DNA of 47,521 nucleotides from Cyanobacteria bacterium HKST-UBA04 (GCA_020431915.1 JAGQHJ010000010.1:1-47521); one strand, 5' to 3'; shown: positions 18,233-27,809, counted from the stretch's first letter. The notes: generated from the sequence alone by a model not told the origin. Program-made: numbers and translations.

Positions 18233-19300
18233 CTAAGGCGTTACGGAAGGGGTTCGGCTTTCCTGGTAGGCATCCATATAGGCAATAAACCGGGCCAGAC
18301 GATCCACATTGGGCTGCAACACATCGGGGCGCTCGTAGATTACCTGGGTCTGTGTGCTGTCGGCCAAAGCCTTGGCATCCATGCGCACAAACCCCATGCC
18401 CACCAACAGGTCATCAATGGCATGGCGCTGCAAATCAAACTGGCTGGACACCAGAATCGCCCCCGGTTTCATATGAACAGCCAGTTGGCGGGCCACCGTC
18501 ATTTGATCGGCCCGAGGCAACAGATACAGCAGATTGTCGGCCAACACCACACCGTATTGCTCCATTCGCGTGGCATCGGCCGTTACCTGCCGCACATCGC
18601 CCACTTCGTAGTGAATCCGCTGGGCCAGGCGGGGCGACAAAGCCACGGGAGCCAGGGCGTCATAAGCCTGCTCAAGCGAGGCCGTTAACGGAACATCCAC
18701 GATATCGTTCTTGTCCAGCTCGGCATAGTTGGCCAACAGCACCGATCGCAGTGCACGGTGCAACGAGGCAGGAACCGCCTCAAGCCGGGGAGGCACCGGT
18801 GCCACCACCCCCTTGGCATAGGCTTGGCCAAACAGGTTCTGAATCGACGTCATATCGGATCGGCTCAGCAGTTTCAGGTTGGCTACCCCCACAATGTCCG
18901 AGTCAATATCAATGCCGGTAATGGGGTACGTCTGGGCACGGGCATCGAGAAGGGGATGCTTGTCAATGACCATGGCCGTCGTCAGAACGGTTGCCTCGCC
19001 GGTACTGCAACCCAGGGCCAAAATCGGGGTCCCATGAGGAAAGCGTGAAACCAGCAACCTGGGAACGGCAAACACACTGCCGTTACGGCCCATCCAGGTG
19101 CCGTGATGGTTGTCGGGGGTGGCCAGGTTATAGCGATCGCCCGAACCGTTGCTGCTTCGGTGCCCCAGGCCAAAGGCCGGGGCAGAAGTACGGACCAGAC
19201 CAGACACCGGAAGCGGGCGCGGGCGCTGAAAAGGAGTGAGGGACAAGATATGCATCGAAAAAACCAGTGGAGAGCAGTGGCGATCGTTGGTACCAGCCAT
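18233..19300 (-). CDS. CheR-like SAM-dependent methyltransferase
   Basis: The central part follows the CheR pattern: ILALGCSTGEATVLTTAM is the SAM-binding motif I (CheR: GCSTGEE), ITGIDIDSDIVGVANLKLLS is the second strand with its acidic residues, and VLADNLLYLLPRAD then MKPGAILVSSQFD match the CheR region usually reading NVLIYF and LKPGG. True CheR methylates glutamates of chemoreceptors, but no other chemotaxis gene is present and the N-terminal CheR helical domain is not obvious, so the substrate is unknown. Length is 355 residues from the first ATG. An internal ATG (MHILSLTPF, 19255) is an equal candidate, since neither has a good ribosome site. Confidence 0.65.
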   Translation of the reverse strand: MAGTNDRHCSPLVFSMHILSLTPFQRPRPLPVSGLVRTSAPAFGLGHRSSNGSGDRYNLATPDNHHGTWMGRNGSVFAVPRLLVSRFPHGTPILALGCSTGEATVLTTAMVIDKHPLLDARAQTYPITGIDIDSDIVGVANLKLLSRSDMTSIQNLFGQAYAKGVVAPVPPRLEAVPASLHRALRSVLLANYAELDKNDIVDVPLTASLEQAYDALAPVALSPRLAQRIHYEVGDVRQVTADATRMEQYGVVLADNLLYLLPRADQMTVARQLAVHMKPGAILVSSQFDLQRHAIDDLLVGMGFVRMDAKALADSTQTQVIYERPDVLQPNVDRLARFIAYMDAYQESRTPSVTP

Positions 19301-19479
19301 AGGGGGATCTTACCCTAATCAAGGCGGTGTCTGTCGAGAAGTTGCCACAGGCCATACTTTTAGACAAGGGGTGAGGGTTGTTGTTTAGGCTGCTGTTTGG
19401 GCAGGCTTTTGATAGACTCTATAGTAATAGGCGTATTTGCCCCCTTGGATGTATCCGTGTTTTGGAGAGGTTCCCTGTC

Positions 19480-20676
19480 ATGTCCTACTTTGATGATCAT
19501 TTTGATGCCAGCCAGTCCGGCTTTGCCACCATTGCCATCCACAGCCACCAGAAACCTGACCCGACGACGGGGGCCGTGATACAGCCCATCTACCAAACCT
19601 CCACCTTTGCGCAGGAAACCGTGCTGGAAGCCGGTGAGTTTGACTACACCCGCTGTGGAAACCCCAACATGAACGCCCTGGAAGGCGTGTTGGCCGATTT
19701 GGAAGGGGGCGTGCGCGGGTTTGCCTTTTCCAGCGGCCTGGGGGCATTAACCACCCTGACCACGGCCCTGTTCAAACCGGGCGATCATATCGTCAGCTGC
19801 TCCGACGTGTACGGCGGCAGCTTTGGGGTGTTCGACAAGATATTGCGCAAGTACGACGTACAGACGGACTTTGTGGATTTCCGCGACATGGCGGCCCTTG
19901 AGGCGGCCCTAACCGACAAAACCAAGGCCCTGCATGTGGAAACCCCGACCAACCCCAACCTCAAGCTGATTGATATCGCCGCAGTAGCCAAGCTGGCCAA
20001 GGCGAACGGGCTTTTGACCATTGTCGACAACACCTTTGCCACCCCATGCCTGCAACGGCCCTTTGAACTGGGGGCCGACATCGTGTGGCACAGTACCACC
20101 AAGTACATTGGCGGTCACAGCGACGTGGTGGGCGGGGCCATCATCATCAAGGACAAACGCTACGAAGAGGTGCTGTTCATGCACCAGAAACTGATTGGCG
20201 CCAACCCCGACCCCTTTGCATGCTGGCTGGCACTGCGTGGCTTGAAAACCCTGCCCATCCGCATGAACGCCCACCAGCAAAACGCGATGGCCGTGGCCGA
20301 ATTTTTGAAAACCCACCCGGCCGTCGACCAGGTTATTTATCCCGGCCTGCCGGAGCACCCCGACCATGAACTGGCCAAGCGACAAATGAACGGCTTTGGC
20401 GGCATGGTCACCCTCACCATTAAGGGCGGCCCGTCCGAAGTGGTCAAGGTCACGCAGGCCCTCAAACTCTTTACGGTGGCCGTTTCTCTGGGCGGGGTGG
20501 AGTCGTTGGTCTGCTACCCCTATAAAATGACCCACGGCAGCATGCCCGACGATTTCAAGCTGAAAACCGGCATCCTGCCCAACATGCTCCGGCTGTCCGT
20601 GGGGATTGAAGACATCGATGACCTGAAACGGGATCTCAAGCAGGCCCTTGATGTGGTGGTGGGTGCCACCGTCTAG
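19480..20676 (+). CDS. metB: Cystathionine gamma-synthase/beta-lyase family PLP enzyme
   Basis: This Cys/Met-metabolism PLP enzyme joins or cleaves cystathionine in the link between cysteine and homocysteine. Signatures are PDPTTGAVIQPIYQTSTF, YTRCGNPNMNALEG, FSSGLGA, ETPTNPNLK, DNTFATP and the PLP lysine in HSTTKYIGGHSD. I start at the ATG at 19480 because GGAGAGG lies 9 nt upstream; the frame extends 34 codons further without sense. The length of 398 residues is normal. Sequence alone does not separate synthase from lyase; the symbol is provisional. An octamer tandem repeat begins at its stop codon. Confidence 0.88.
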   Translation: MSYFDDHFDASQSGFATIAIHSHQKPDPTTGAVIQPIYQTSTFAQETVLEAGEFDYTRCGNPNMNALEGVLADLEGGVRGFAFSSGLGALTTLTTALFKPGDHIVSCSDVYGGSFGVFDKILRKYDVQTDFVDFRDMAALEAALTDKTKALHVETPTNPNLKLIDIAAVAKLAKANGLLTIVDNTFATPCLQRPFELGADIVWHSTTKYIGGHSDVVGGAIIIKDKRYEEVLFMHQKLIGANPDPFACWLALRGLKTLPIRMNAHQQNAMAVAEFLKTHPAVDQVIYPGLPEHPDHELAKRQMNGFGGMVTLTIKGGPSEVVKVTQALKLFTVAVSLGGVESLVCYPYKMTHGSMPDDFKLKTGILPNMLRLSVGIEDIDDLKRDLKQALDVVVGATV

Positions 20677-20702
20677 CTGTCTAACCGTCTAACCGTCTAA
20701 AG
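20671..20702 (+). repeat. Four tandem GTCTAR-type octamers at the end of the metB-like gene
   Basis: The units GTCTAGCT, GTCTAACC, GTCTAACC and GTCTAAAG start at 20671, 20679, 20687 and 20695. The first contains the stop codon. A similar array overlaps the end of carA (45845-45868). Each unit carries TAA or TAG, so the array offers stop codons in successive frames. Confidence 0.6.
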
Positions 20703-20747
20703 CCACCCGAAGAAAGCGCGAAAAAAAGGTCGTTTACCCCCACCCCG

Positions 20748-21635
20748 ATGTTCAAGTTTGCCGTCATTGGCCACCCCATCCACCATTCCATGTCGCCCCT
20801 GCTGCACCGAACCCTGTTCGAACTGACGGGGCTCGAAGGGTGCTACGAGGCCGTGGATGTGGCCCCCGACAACCTGGACTCGTGGCTGTCGGAGGCTGCT
20901 CAGAGTGGGGTGATGGGCTTCAACGCCACCATTCCCCACAAGGTGGGGCTGCTGTCGGCCTGCGACCGCGTTTCGGACGAAGCACGCCTAATTGGGGCGG
21001 TTAACACGGTCAAGGCCCATGCCCCGACCGGAGCCGTTGAATGGCATGGGCTAAACACGGATCACACCGGGTTTATCAGCGCCCTTAGCCCGGCCCAACA
21101 AACCAAACTAAAGGAAACGGCCATGGTCATGATTGGCAGCGGTGGGTCCAGCCGAGCCGTTGCCTTGGCCCTGTTGGACCTTCGGCCGGCCCAGTTGACC
21201 ATAGCCGTGCGCAACCTCGATCGTGCCCAAGCCACTATGGAGAAAATTTACGCCATGGACGACGCGCGTTACCAGGGCCGCACGCCAATACTGGCTATCC
21301 CGCTCGACCAGCTCGACTCGACGATTCTGCCCCCTTCGGCCCTGGTGGTCAACACCACCCCCTCGGGCATGACGCCAGACACCGAGGCTATGGCCGTTAG
21401 CAACGGATTTGTGGAACGCCTGCCCAAAAACTGCCTGGTTTACGACCTGATATACAACCCGGCCGAAACCCGGCTGCTACGCACGGCACGAAACGCAGGA
21501 CTTCAAACCCTCAACGGCCTGCCCATGCTTGTTGGCCAAGGCATTGCCGCTTTCGAGCACTGGACGGGGGCAAGCATCACGGCCGAACAACGGCAGATAT
21601 GCCTCGAAAGGCTACAAGCGGCTTACACCCCGTAG
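20748..21635 (+). CDS. aroE: Shikimate dehydrogenase (NADP+)
   Basis: AroE reduces 3-dehydroshikimate to shikimate in aromatic amino acid synthesis. Typical motifs are FAVIGHPIHHSMSPLLH (substrate pocket), ATIPHKVG with the catalytic Lys, GAVNTV, NTDHTGF with the catalytic Asp, and the nucleotide loop GSGGSSRAV. At 295 residues it is near normal. The nearest ribosome site (AAAGGT) is about 17 nt from the ATG, so initiation may be weak. The 3' end overlaps the end of convergent uppS by 13 bases. Confidence 0.94.
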   Translation: MFKFAVIGHPIHHSMSPLLHRTLFELTGLEGCYEAVDVAPDNLDSWLSEAAQSGVMGFNATIPHKVGLLSACDRVSDEARLIGAVNTVKAHAPTGAVEWHGLNTDHTGFISALSPAQQTKLKETAMVMIGSGGSSRAVALALLDLRPAQLTIAVRNLDRAQATMEKIYAMDDARYQGRTPILAIPLDQLDSTILPPSALVVNTTPSGMTPDTEAMAVSNGFVERLPKNCLVYDLIYNPAETRLLRTARNAGLQTLNGLPMLVGQGIAAFEHWTGASITAEQRQICLERLQAAYTP

Positions 21636-22435
21636 CGTCGCTGCCGACCGGCAAAGGTTGAAATGGTGTCCAACAGGACACCGGGGGTAAAGTCGGGCCA
21701 CAGCTCCTGGCGCACCATAATCTCGGCATAGGCGCTCTGCCACAGCAAGAAATTGCTCAGCCGGCTTTCGCCGCCCGTGCGAATAATCATGTCCGGGTCG
21801 GGCACTTCGGCCGTGTACATGGCCGCCGTAAGCATGGCCTCGTCAAAGGCGTCGGCGCGCAACTGCCCGGCTTCAACCTGCCCCATCAACCGGCGGCAGG
21901 CAGCCACAATTTCGGCACGCCCCCCGTAGTTCAGGGCAATTTGAAAGCGCATACCCGTGTTCAAAAGGGACTGCTCGTTAAGCTTGTGGCAGGCCGCCTC
22001 AATGGCCGGGGGGAAGGCGGATAGGTCGCCAATAAACCGAACCTGGATGTTGTTCTGAATCAGTTGGCTAAACTCGTCATGAATGGCGGTTTTCAGCAGT
22101 TGGGTCAGAAAGGTGACCTCCGGCGGGGTTCGGTTCCAGTTCTCGGTGGAAAAGGCATAGACCGTCAACACCGGTAAATGAAGCCTGTCCTGGCAAAACC
22201 GTACCAGCTCGCGCAAGGCGCCATAGCCCTGCACGTGCCCTTGAAAACCGGGCTTATTGTTTACCTTGGCCCAACGCCGGTTGCCGTCCATAATAACGGC
22301 AATATGGTTCAGGCGTCCTTCGGCAACCAGGCCAACCGCCTGTTCCAACGCCTCCGGGCAAACAGGCAAAGAGGTATCGGACGAAGACGTCTGATCCAGG
22401 GTCAGGCCAGAAAGCAGGGTCAAGGAGGGTATCAT
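21623..22435 (-). CDS. uppS: Undecaprenyl diphosphate synthase (cis-prenyltransferase)
   Basis: UppS condenses isopentenyl diphosphates onto FPP to make the C55 carrier lipid for wall and surface polymers. The signature HIAVIMDGNRRWAK carries the catalytic Asp, and GHVQGYGALRELVRFC, YAFSTENWNR and RTGGESRLSNFLLWQSAYAE complete the set (usual RTSGE, here RTGGE). Length is 270 residues with about 35 extra at the N-terminus. No good ribosome site is seen before the ATG at 22435. It pairs functionally with ispG and the WecA/TagO enzyme. Confidence 0.94.
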   Translation of the reverse strand: MIPSLTLLSGLTLDQTSSSDTSLPVCPEALEQAVGLVAEGRLNHIAVIMDGNRRWAKVNNKPGFQGHVQGYGALRELVRFCQDRLHLPVLTVYAFSTENWNRTPPEVTFLTQLLKTAIHDEFSQLIQNNIQVRFIGDLSAFPPAIEAACHKLNEQSLLNTGMRFQIALNYGGRAEIVAACRRLMGQVEAGQLRADAFDEAMLTAAMYTAEVPDPDMIIRTGGESRLSNFLLWQSAYAEIMVRQELWPDFTPGVLLDTISTFAGRQRRYGV

Positions 22436-22712
22436 AGGGGTCGGGATTACCGATTGGGTCTATACCGTTTGCCAGCAGCCGCTTCGGGCCGAAGCAACGG
22501 GGGGCTTGAACCTTGGGGGAGACGGCTGGCCGCCTCACACCCCATGTATTCAACCATTAATATGGGTTGGCGTCGAGATTGCCTTTAGTGCATCATGGGG
22601 GATACCATAAGCTGGCTGCCGTTCGTTACCCCGAGATCCCAATAACTCCCACAGACACCAGCTTCCCCCAATAACCCCAAGCCCCCTTAACTGCCAGGAT
22701 ATTGCCTCGCCC

Positions 22713-24173
22713 ATGCCGGTTCGACCCTCTGCATTCAGCCTAAATACCATTGTCATCGGGGTTCGGCATGCCAACGCCGCCATTGATGTGCGCGAGCAGC
22801 TGGCTTTTTCCGGCCCCACCCTAGAGCAGGCGTGCCAAGCCTTAACCACCTACCGTGGGATTGAAGAAGCCGCTATTTTAAGCACCTGCAACCGAACCGA
22901 ACTGTATGCCACCGTCAGTGACACGGCATTAGGCATCCAGTCGCTGAAACGCTTCCTCAAAGAGTACAAGCAGTTTGACTACGATGCCCACCACGGCCAC
23001 GGGTTTTTGCTGCTGCACGAAGATGCCATCATCCACCTTTTCCGGGTCGCTTCGGGCATTGACAGCATGATTCTGGGCGAGGGCCAGATTTTAAGCCAGA
23101 TTAAAGACGCCCTCCATGCGGCCATGGCCGGAGGCACTGCCGGCGAAATTATCGAGAAGCTTTTCAAAACGGCATTAACCGTGGGCAAGGCCGTTCGCAG
23201 CGAAACCGGCATTGCCCACCGCGATCCCAATATTCCAAAAGCCGCCCTGGCGTTTATTGGCCAGCAATATGGGCAATTGAACGGCATGCCCACCGTCGCC
23301 CAGCCCGCACTGGTGCTGGGGGCCGGCCGCATTGCCGACATTATGCTGGCCGAATTAACCACGGCCCGGGCCTCGCTGGGAGCCAAGCCTGCCGAAATAA
23401 CCCTGATTAACCGAACAATGGACCGCCTGGCCCCGTTGGCCGAGCAGTACGGCATACAAACGGCAGCCTGGGATCAGCTCCCTGCACTGGCCGCCTGTCA
23501 TCCGCTGATTCTGGTAGCCACCAGTGCCAAGCACTACCTGCTCAAGCCCGAGCATTTCAGCCAACACCAGGGCCAGCATGACACGCTGATTATGGACATC
23601 TCCGTGCCGCGCAACGTGGATCCGGCCATTGGCCAGCATCCCCACGTCAAGGTATACAACACCGACGACCTGCAAGGGTACGGCAGCCTAAGCGAAGCCA
23701 ACCGCCTGCGCCTGACCCACGAAGCCAACCAGGTCATCGAACGCGAGTACAAGGCCTTTCACCAGTGGCGCGTGGGACGCCCCGCCATCCCCGTCATCAG
23801 CCAACTGCGCGCCCGTATCGAGGATGCCCGGCGAACCGAGGTGGCCGACTTCGTGTCCTACTGCCCCGAAACCAAGAAAAGCTGCGGCGTGATTGACGCG
23901 ATGTCGCGCAGCCTGGTCAACAAGCTGCTGCATGACCCGACCATCCAGTTACGCAGCACGCCACAGCTCGATGAAATCTACAAGCAAGCCGAGATGCTGT
24001 CGACCATGTTCAACATTCCCGCGCCACCGGCTGCTTGCAGTACCACCGTGCCAGCCGGCAGCATCCGCAACACCGGTAACACCCCCTATCCAGACCATGA
24101 AGCAGACGCCGCCCCCTCCGGTTCACCTTCCTCCGATGCGGCCGACATGGTCTCGGTCAACCCACGGCCGTAA
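22713..24173 (+). CDS. hemA: Glutamyl-tRNA reductase
   Basis: HemA is the first enzyme of C5-pathway heme synthesis, reducing glutamyl-tRNA to glutamate 1-semialdehyde. It shows the catalytic Cys in AILSTCNRTELY, SGIDSMILGEGQIL, the NADPH-binding LGAGRIADIML, and the C-terminal dimerisation helices. At 486 residues it carries an unconserved Pro/Ser/Asp-rich tail of about 45. AGGAT lies about 12 nt before the ATG. hemC follows 24 bases later as an operon partner. Confidence 0.95.
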   Translation: MPVRPSAFSLNTIVIGVRHANAAIDVREQLAFSGPTLEQACQALTTYRGIEEAAILSTCNRTELYATVSDTALGIQSLKRFLKEYKQFDYDAHHGHGFLLLHEDAIIHLFRVASGIDSMILGEGQILSQIKDALHAAMAGGTAGEIIEKLFKTALTVGKAVRSETGIAHRDPNIPKAALAFIGQQYGQLNGMPTVAQPALVLGAGRIADIMLAELTTARASLGAKPAEITLINRTMDRLAPLAEQYGIQTAAWDQLPALAACHPLILVATSAKHYLLKPEHFSQHQGQHDTLIMDISVPRNVDPAIGQHPHVKVYNTDDLQGYGSLSEANRLRLTHEANQVIEREYKAFHQWRVGRPAIPVISQLRARIEDARRTEVADFVSYCPETKKSCGVIDAMSRSLVNKLLHDPTIQLRSTPQLDEIYKQAEMLSTMFNIPAPPAACSTTVPAGSIRNTGNTPYPDHEADAAPSGSPSSDAADMVSVNPRP

Positions 24174-24197
24174 CCCCATGGGCGAGAGACTGGTTTT

Positions 24198-25124
24198 ATG
24201 ACACGCCTGGTTGCCGGTAGCCGAAAAAGCCCACTGGCCATGGCACAAACCCGGCTGGTTATTGAAGCCCTTCGACAACACTTCGGGGAGCTTCAGGTGG
24301 ATATCGAGCCCATCAGCACCCAAGGTGACGAACGGCTTGACGTGGCCCTGTCAAAGGTTGGCGACAAGGGCCTGTTCGTCAAGGAACTTGAAACCGCTCT
24401 GCTCGAAGGCCGTATTGATTTTGCCATCCACAGCATGAAGGACATGCCCGGCCTGACACCGGAAGGCCTGACCTTGATGAGCACCGGCAAACGGGCCAAC
24501 CCCTTCGACGCACTGGTTAGCCATAACGGACACCGCCTTGAAACGTTGCCCCCCGGCGCCCTGATTGGAACCTCCTCCTTGCGGCGCCAGGCCTTTTTGT
24601 CTGCCATCCGACCGGACCTGCGCTTTACCGTCATACGCGGCAACGTGCAAACCCGGCTGGCCAAGGTCGATGATGGCCAGATTGATGCCACCCTGCTGGC
24701 CGCAGCCGGCCTGCAGCGCCTGGGGCTGGACACCCGCATAACCCAGATTCTCGATACCGGCACCTTGACCCCCGCATGTTGCCAGGGAACACTGGCCGTG
24801 GAGTTTGCCAACCCCGCCCTGGCCCACTACTTTCAGGCCCTCGTGCATGGCCCCACCGAAATCTGCTGCAAGGCGGAACGCGCGTTTTTGCTCACCCTCG
24901 AAGGCGGGTGCCAGGTTCCGATGGCCGCCTTTGCCCAGCCGATTGACGAAAAAGGAACCTACCGGCTCCAAGGGGTGGTCTGCTCGCTGGACGGCAGCCG
25001 AATACTGCGCCATGAGATAGACTTTGAAGAAGAAAACGCCCATCTGGCAGGGCATCAGGTAGCCTCAATCCTGCTTGAGCAAGGAGCCGCTGATATTATT
25101 GCCCACCTGGCCAGTCGAAACTAG
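24198..25124 (+). CDS. hemC: Porphobilinogen deaminase (hydroxymethylbilane synthase)
   Basis: HemC joins four porphobilinogens into hydroxymethylbilane. It has RLVAGSRKSPLAMAQT, GDKGLFVKELE, DFAIHSMKDMPG (catalytic Asp region), IGTSSLRRQA and EGGCQVPMAAFA, whose Cys holds the dipyrromethane cofactor. At 308 residues it is complete. It is expressed with hemA. The next 186 bases contain an imperfect hairpin (about 25136-25200) of unclear role. Confidence 0.96.
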   Translation: MTRLVAGSRKSPLAMAQTRLVIEALRQHFGELQVDIEPISTQGDERLDVALSKVGDKGLFVKELETALLEGRIDFAIHSMKDMPGLTPEGLTLMSTGKRANPFDALVSHNGHRLETLPPGALIGTSSLRRQAFLSAIRPDLRFTVIRGNVQTRLAKVDDGQIDATLLAAAGLQRLGLDTRITQILDTGTLTPACCQGTLAVEFANPALAHYFQALVHGPTEICCKAERAFLLTLEGGCQVPMAAFAQPIDEKGTYRLQGVVCSLDGSRILRHEIDFEEENAHLAGHQVASILLEQGAADIIAHLASRN

Positions 25125-25310
25125 TCCCTTTCGGCAACAATAGACCCCTCCTTGCCCCAGCGCATTGCTTTGACCGGGGGTTGATGGTCTTCTATTGATA
25201 CCGACGATTCGTAAAGACGCCTTTTTCCCGTTTATCCCATTATTCCTCAATGTCTGTTATGTCGTTGGAAAGCCTGTCACCCGGCCTAAGGAACGGAGGA
25301 GCATTTACCC

Positions 25311-26129
25311 ATGAGCCAGCCCCACCTAAAGTTCAACCCCAACCAGTTCAAGAACCCTAACCTGCTGGTAATTGCCGGAGCAGTGCTTGTCGGCATCCTC
25401 CTCCTGAGTGAGTCCTTTGTGGTGGTTAACCCCGGACAGCGGGGTATCCGGGTCACGCTGGGGGCCGTATCGCACAACCTGCTGCCTGAAGGCCCCAACC
25501 TAAAACTGCCGTTCATCCAGAAGATCCAGGTTCAAAGCATCAAACAGCAGTCGCAACCCGGCACCACCAGCGCGTTTAGCAGCGATCTGCAAACCATGCA
25601 GGTGGAATACCAGGTGCTGTACCGATTGCCGGAAAAAAAGCTGGTGGAGCTGTACCAGAAATACCAGGGTGATCCGTACCAGAACCTGATCCTGCCCCGT
25701 ATCGAAGAAACCGTCAAACAGGTGTCGGCCGAATACCGGGCCGAAGATTTCGTCAAGAAACGCGAGGCCGCCAAGGTTCGTGTGCTGGCGGAGCTGAAAA
25801 ACAGCTTGCATGGCCTCATTAACATCGATGACTTCCCCATTAAGAACATCGATCTCAGCGATGACCTTGAGCATGCCATCGAACAAAAGCAAATCAAGGA
25901 ACAGGAAGCCCTGGCCAAAAAATACGAACTGGACAAGGCCCGGCGCCAGGCCGAGATTACCATCGTTGACGCCGAAGCCGAGGCCAAGGCCGTCCGCATC
26001 AAGGGCGATGCCATTAAGGCCTCGCCGGAAGTCATCAATCTGGAGATCGCCAAGAAGTGGGACGGCAAATCACCCACCACCGTGGTGGTCGGCAAAGGGG
26101 GCAGCAACGTACTGCTGCCGTTGCGCTAA
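25311..26129 (+). CDS. Prohibitin/SPFH (band 7) membrane protein
   Basis: A single N-terminal membrane helix (about residues 17-36) is followed by the SPFH domain beginning SFVVVNPGQRGIRVTLGAV and continuing with LPEGPNLKLPFIQKIQVQSI. The C-terminal half (about 175-235) is a long charged helix rich in Ala, Glu and Lys, as in prohibitins, where it drives ring assembly. Prohibitin-like proteins form membrane scaffolds that hold proteases and other complexes. GGAGGAG precedes the ATG by about 10 nt. It is flanked by genes with no evident functional link. Confidence 0.9.
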   Translation: MSQPHLKFNPNQFKNPNLLVIAGAVLVGILLLSESFVVVNPGQRGIRVTLGAVSHNLLPEGPNLKLPFIQKIQVQSIKQQSQPGTTSAFSSDLQTMQVEYQVLYRLPEKKLVELYQKYQGDPYQNLILPRIEETVKQVSAEYRAEDFVKKREAAKVRVLAELKNSLHGLINIDDFPIKNIDLSDDLEHAIEQKQIKEQEALAKKYELDKARRQAEITIVDAEAEAKAVRIKGDAIKASPEVINLEIAKKWDGKSPTTVVVGKGGSNVLLPLR

Positions 26130-26139
26130 TCAACGGCCG

Positions 26140-26370
26140 CTAGGCCGGCATCATGTCGGCAATGGCTTGGAGGTCGTTGATAATTTGCACACTGCCATCG
26201 AGCTTGTTGGCCGCCATGTGCTCAAACGGCGAGGGTTCGTTGTTCTGCCGAACAAAAGACGGTTTCGGCTGCTCGGGGGCCGATGTCTGTTTGGCTTGGT
26301 AGGTGTTCTGGTACACGTCTTGTTTGTTGACGCCTACACCAAAAAATGCCTGTTTAAACGCTAAGCTCAT
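26140..26370 (-). CDS. Small hypothetical protein (76 aa)
   Basis: The product begins MSLAFKQAFFGVGVNKQDVY, has a Gln/Pro/Ser-rich polar middle and ends in a short amphipathic segment (GSVQIINDLQAIADMMPA). There is no signal peptide or Cys. TAGGGC lies about 10 nt before the ATG. It converges on the SPFH gene with 10 bases between the stops. No family is recognised; the frame and ribosome site make a real gene plausible. Confidence 0.5.
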   Translation of the reverse strand: MSLAFKQAFFGVGVNKQDVYQNTYQAKQTSAPEQPKPSFVRQNNEPSPFEHMAANKLDGSVQIINDLQAIADMMPA

Positions 26371-26563
26371 TGCCTGTTTGCCCTACGCTCTAACTCGCTA
26401 TCCTATCCTGCTTCATGAATGTCGGCTGTTTCGAGCAGGCCTATAGGCCGTTCATGCCAAATGTTAAAAAAATCTTACATACAAGCCGACGCACCGGCGC
26501 CAACCCCGTCTGGAAGCTGCCCCCTTCAAGCTTTTTTGGTAAGCAACACCCCCTCTAACGGTG

Positions 26564-27673
26564 TTACCGGGCAAAGCGGCGCAGGATGTTGTAGGCCGTA
26601 TCACGTTGGGCCGCATCCTTGCCGGTTTTGTGAATCAGCTTGACCATCGTCTCCAGGCTCTGGGTTTCGTCCTTAATGCCAGCCTGGGTCACCACATTCT
26701 CTTCGAGCACCAGCCCGCCCACATCGTCGGCCCCAAAATACAGGCCGGTCTGGCAGAGCTTCAGGCCCTGGGTGAGCCACGACGACTGGATGTGATCAAA
26801 GTTGTCCAGCACCAGGCGGCTGACAGCCAGCACCCGCAGGTACTCCTCGCCGGTTGCCATATGCCCAAGCTTGGCCAGGCGAGTGTTGGGTGCCTGGAAC
26901 GTCCACGGAATAAAGGCTGTAAAGCCGCCGGTACGATCCTGCACCTCGCGCAGACGGAAGAGGTGGTTGATGATGTGCTCGGGCTGCTCGATCATCCCGA
27001 ACATCATGGTTGCCGTGGTGCGCAAACCCAGTTGGTGAGCCGTTTCCATTACCCGTAGCCAGCCATTGGTGTCCACCTTTTTGCGGCTGACCTTCTGACG
27101 CACGGCGTCATCCAGGATTTCGCCACCCGCACCGGGAATGGAAGACAACCCGGCCTCGACCAGTTTTTGAAGGGTCGTTTTCAGGTCATAGCCAGCACCG
27201 TCGGCCATCTGCTGAATTTCGGTGGGTGAAAAGCCGTGGATGGTCAGCTCGGGGTAGTGGGCCCGAATCTGACTGATGAGGTCGGTGTAGTACGAAAACG
27301 GCAGCTCCGGGTTCACCCCGCCCTGCAACAGCAGTTGCGTGCCGTTCATATCCACCAGTTCCTGGATTTTGGGCTGCAGCGTCTCGAAGCTGTGCACGTA
27401 GGCCTCTTCGTGGCCCGGCGGGCGGTAAAAGGCACAGAACATGCAATCGATGGTACAAACGTTGGTATAGTTGACGTTACGGTCAATGACGAACGTGACC
27501 GGGTCATCAGACCCAAAGCGCTTGGCCTTTTCGGCTTCGGCTTGCAAGCCCAGCGACAGCAGGGGTTCGTCAAGTAGCAGCTTGAGCGCTTCCTGGCGGG
27601 TCAAGCGATTTTTTGGGGGCTCGGCAACGGGCACAGAAAGCGGGGCGGCGGTATCAAGCAATTGCGACGACAT
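26564..27673 (-). CDS. mqnC: Cyclic dehypoxanthinyl futalosine synthase (radical SAM)
   Basis: MqnC is a radical SAM enzyme of the futalosine route to menaquinone, cyclising dehypoxanthinyl futalosine. The cluster motif is RNVNYTNVCTIDCMFCAFYR, a CxxxCxxC at residues 73, 77 and 80 from the ATG used. LLLQGGVNPELPFSYYTDLI, SSIPGAGGEILDD, SRKKVDTNGWL and FIPWTFQAPNT identify MqnC rather than MqnE or CofH. I start at the ATG at 27673. An AGGAG is 16 nt away and fits an in-frame TTG at 27685 better; the frame also reaches a TTG at 27718. The other mqn genes are not in the window. Confidence 0.9.
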   Translation of the reverse strand: MSSQLLDTAAPLSVPVAEPPKNRLTRQEALKLLLDEPLLSLGLQAEAEKAKRFGSDDPVTFVIDRNVNYTNVCTIDCMFCAFYRPPGHEEAYVHSFETLQPKIQELVDMNGTQLLLQGGVNPELPFSYYTDLISQIRAHYPELTIHGFSPTEIQQMADGAGYDLKTTLQKLVEAGLSSIPGAGGEILDDAVRQKVSRKKVDTNGWLRVMETAHQLGLRTTATMMFGMIEQPEHIINHLFRLREVQDRTGGFTAFIPWTFQAPNTRLAKLGHMATGEEYLRVLAVSRLVLDNFDHIQSSWLTQGLKLCQTGLYFGADDVGGLVLEENVVTQAGIKDETQSLETMVKLIHKTGKDAAQRDTAYNILRRFAR

Positions 27674-27809
27674 GGGGACGAACAAGGCGCTCCTGAAAAC
27701 GGGCTGTCTATGGGTCAATTTAAGGGGGACTCCGGGCTTAGTTTACAATAGAGCCACGACGATTTCAGCGTGCATGCTCATATCCGGCCCCTGAAGGAGG
27801 CTTGAATCC

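Noticed and set aside
26500-26564. Terminator for mqnC
   Set aside because: An imperfect hairpin exists but on the minus strand it is followed by A, not T.
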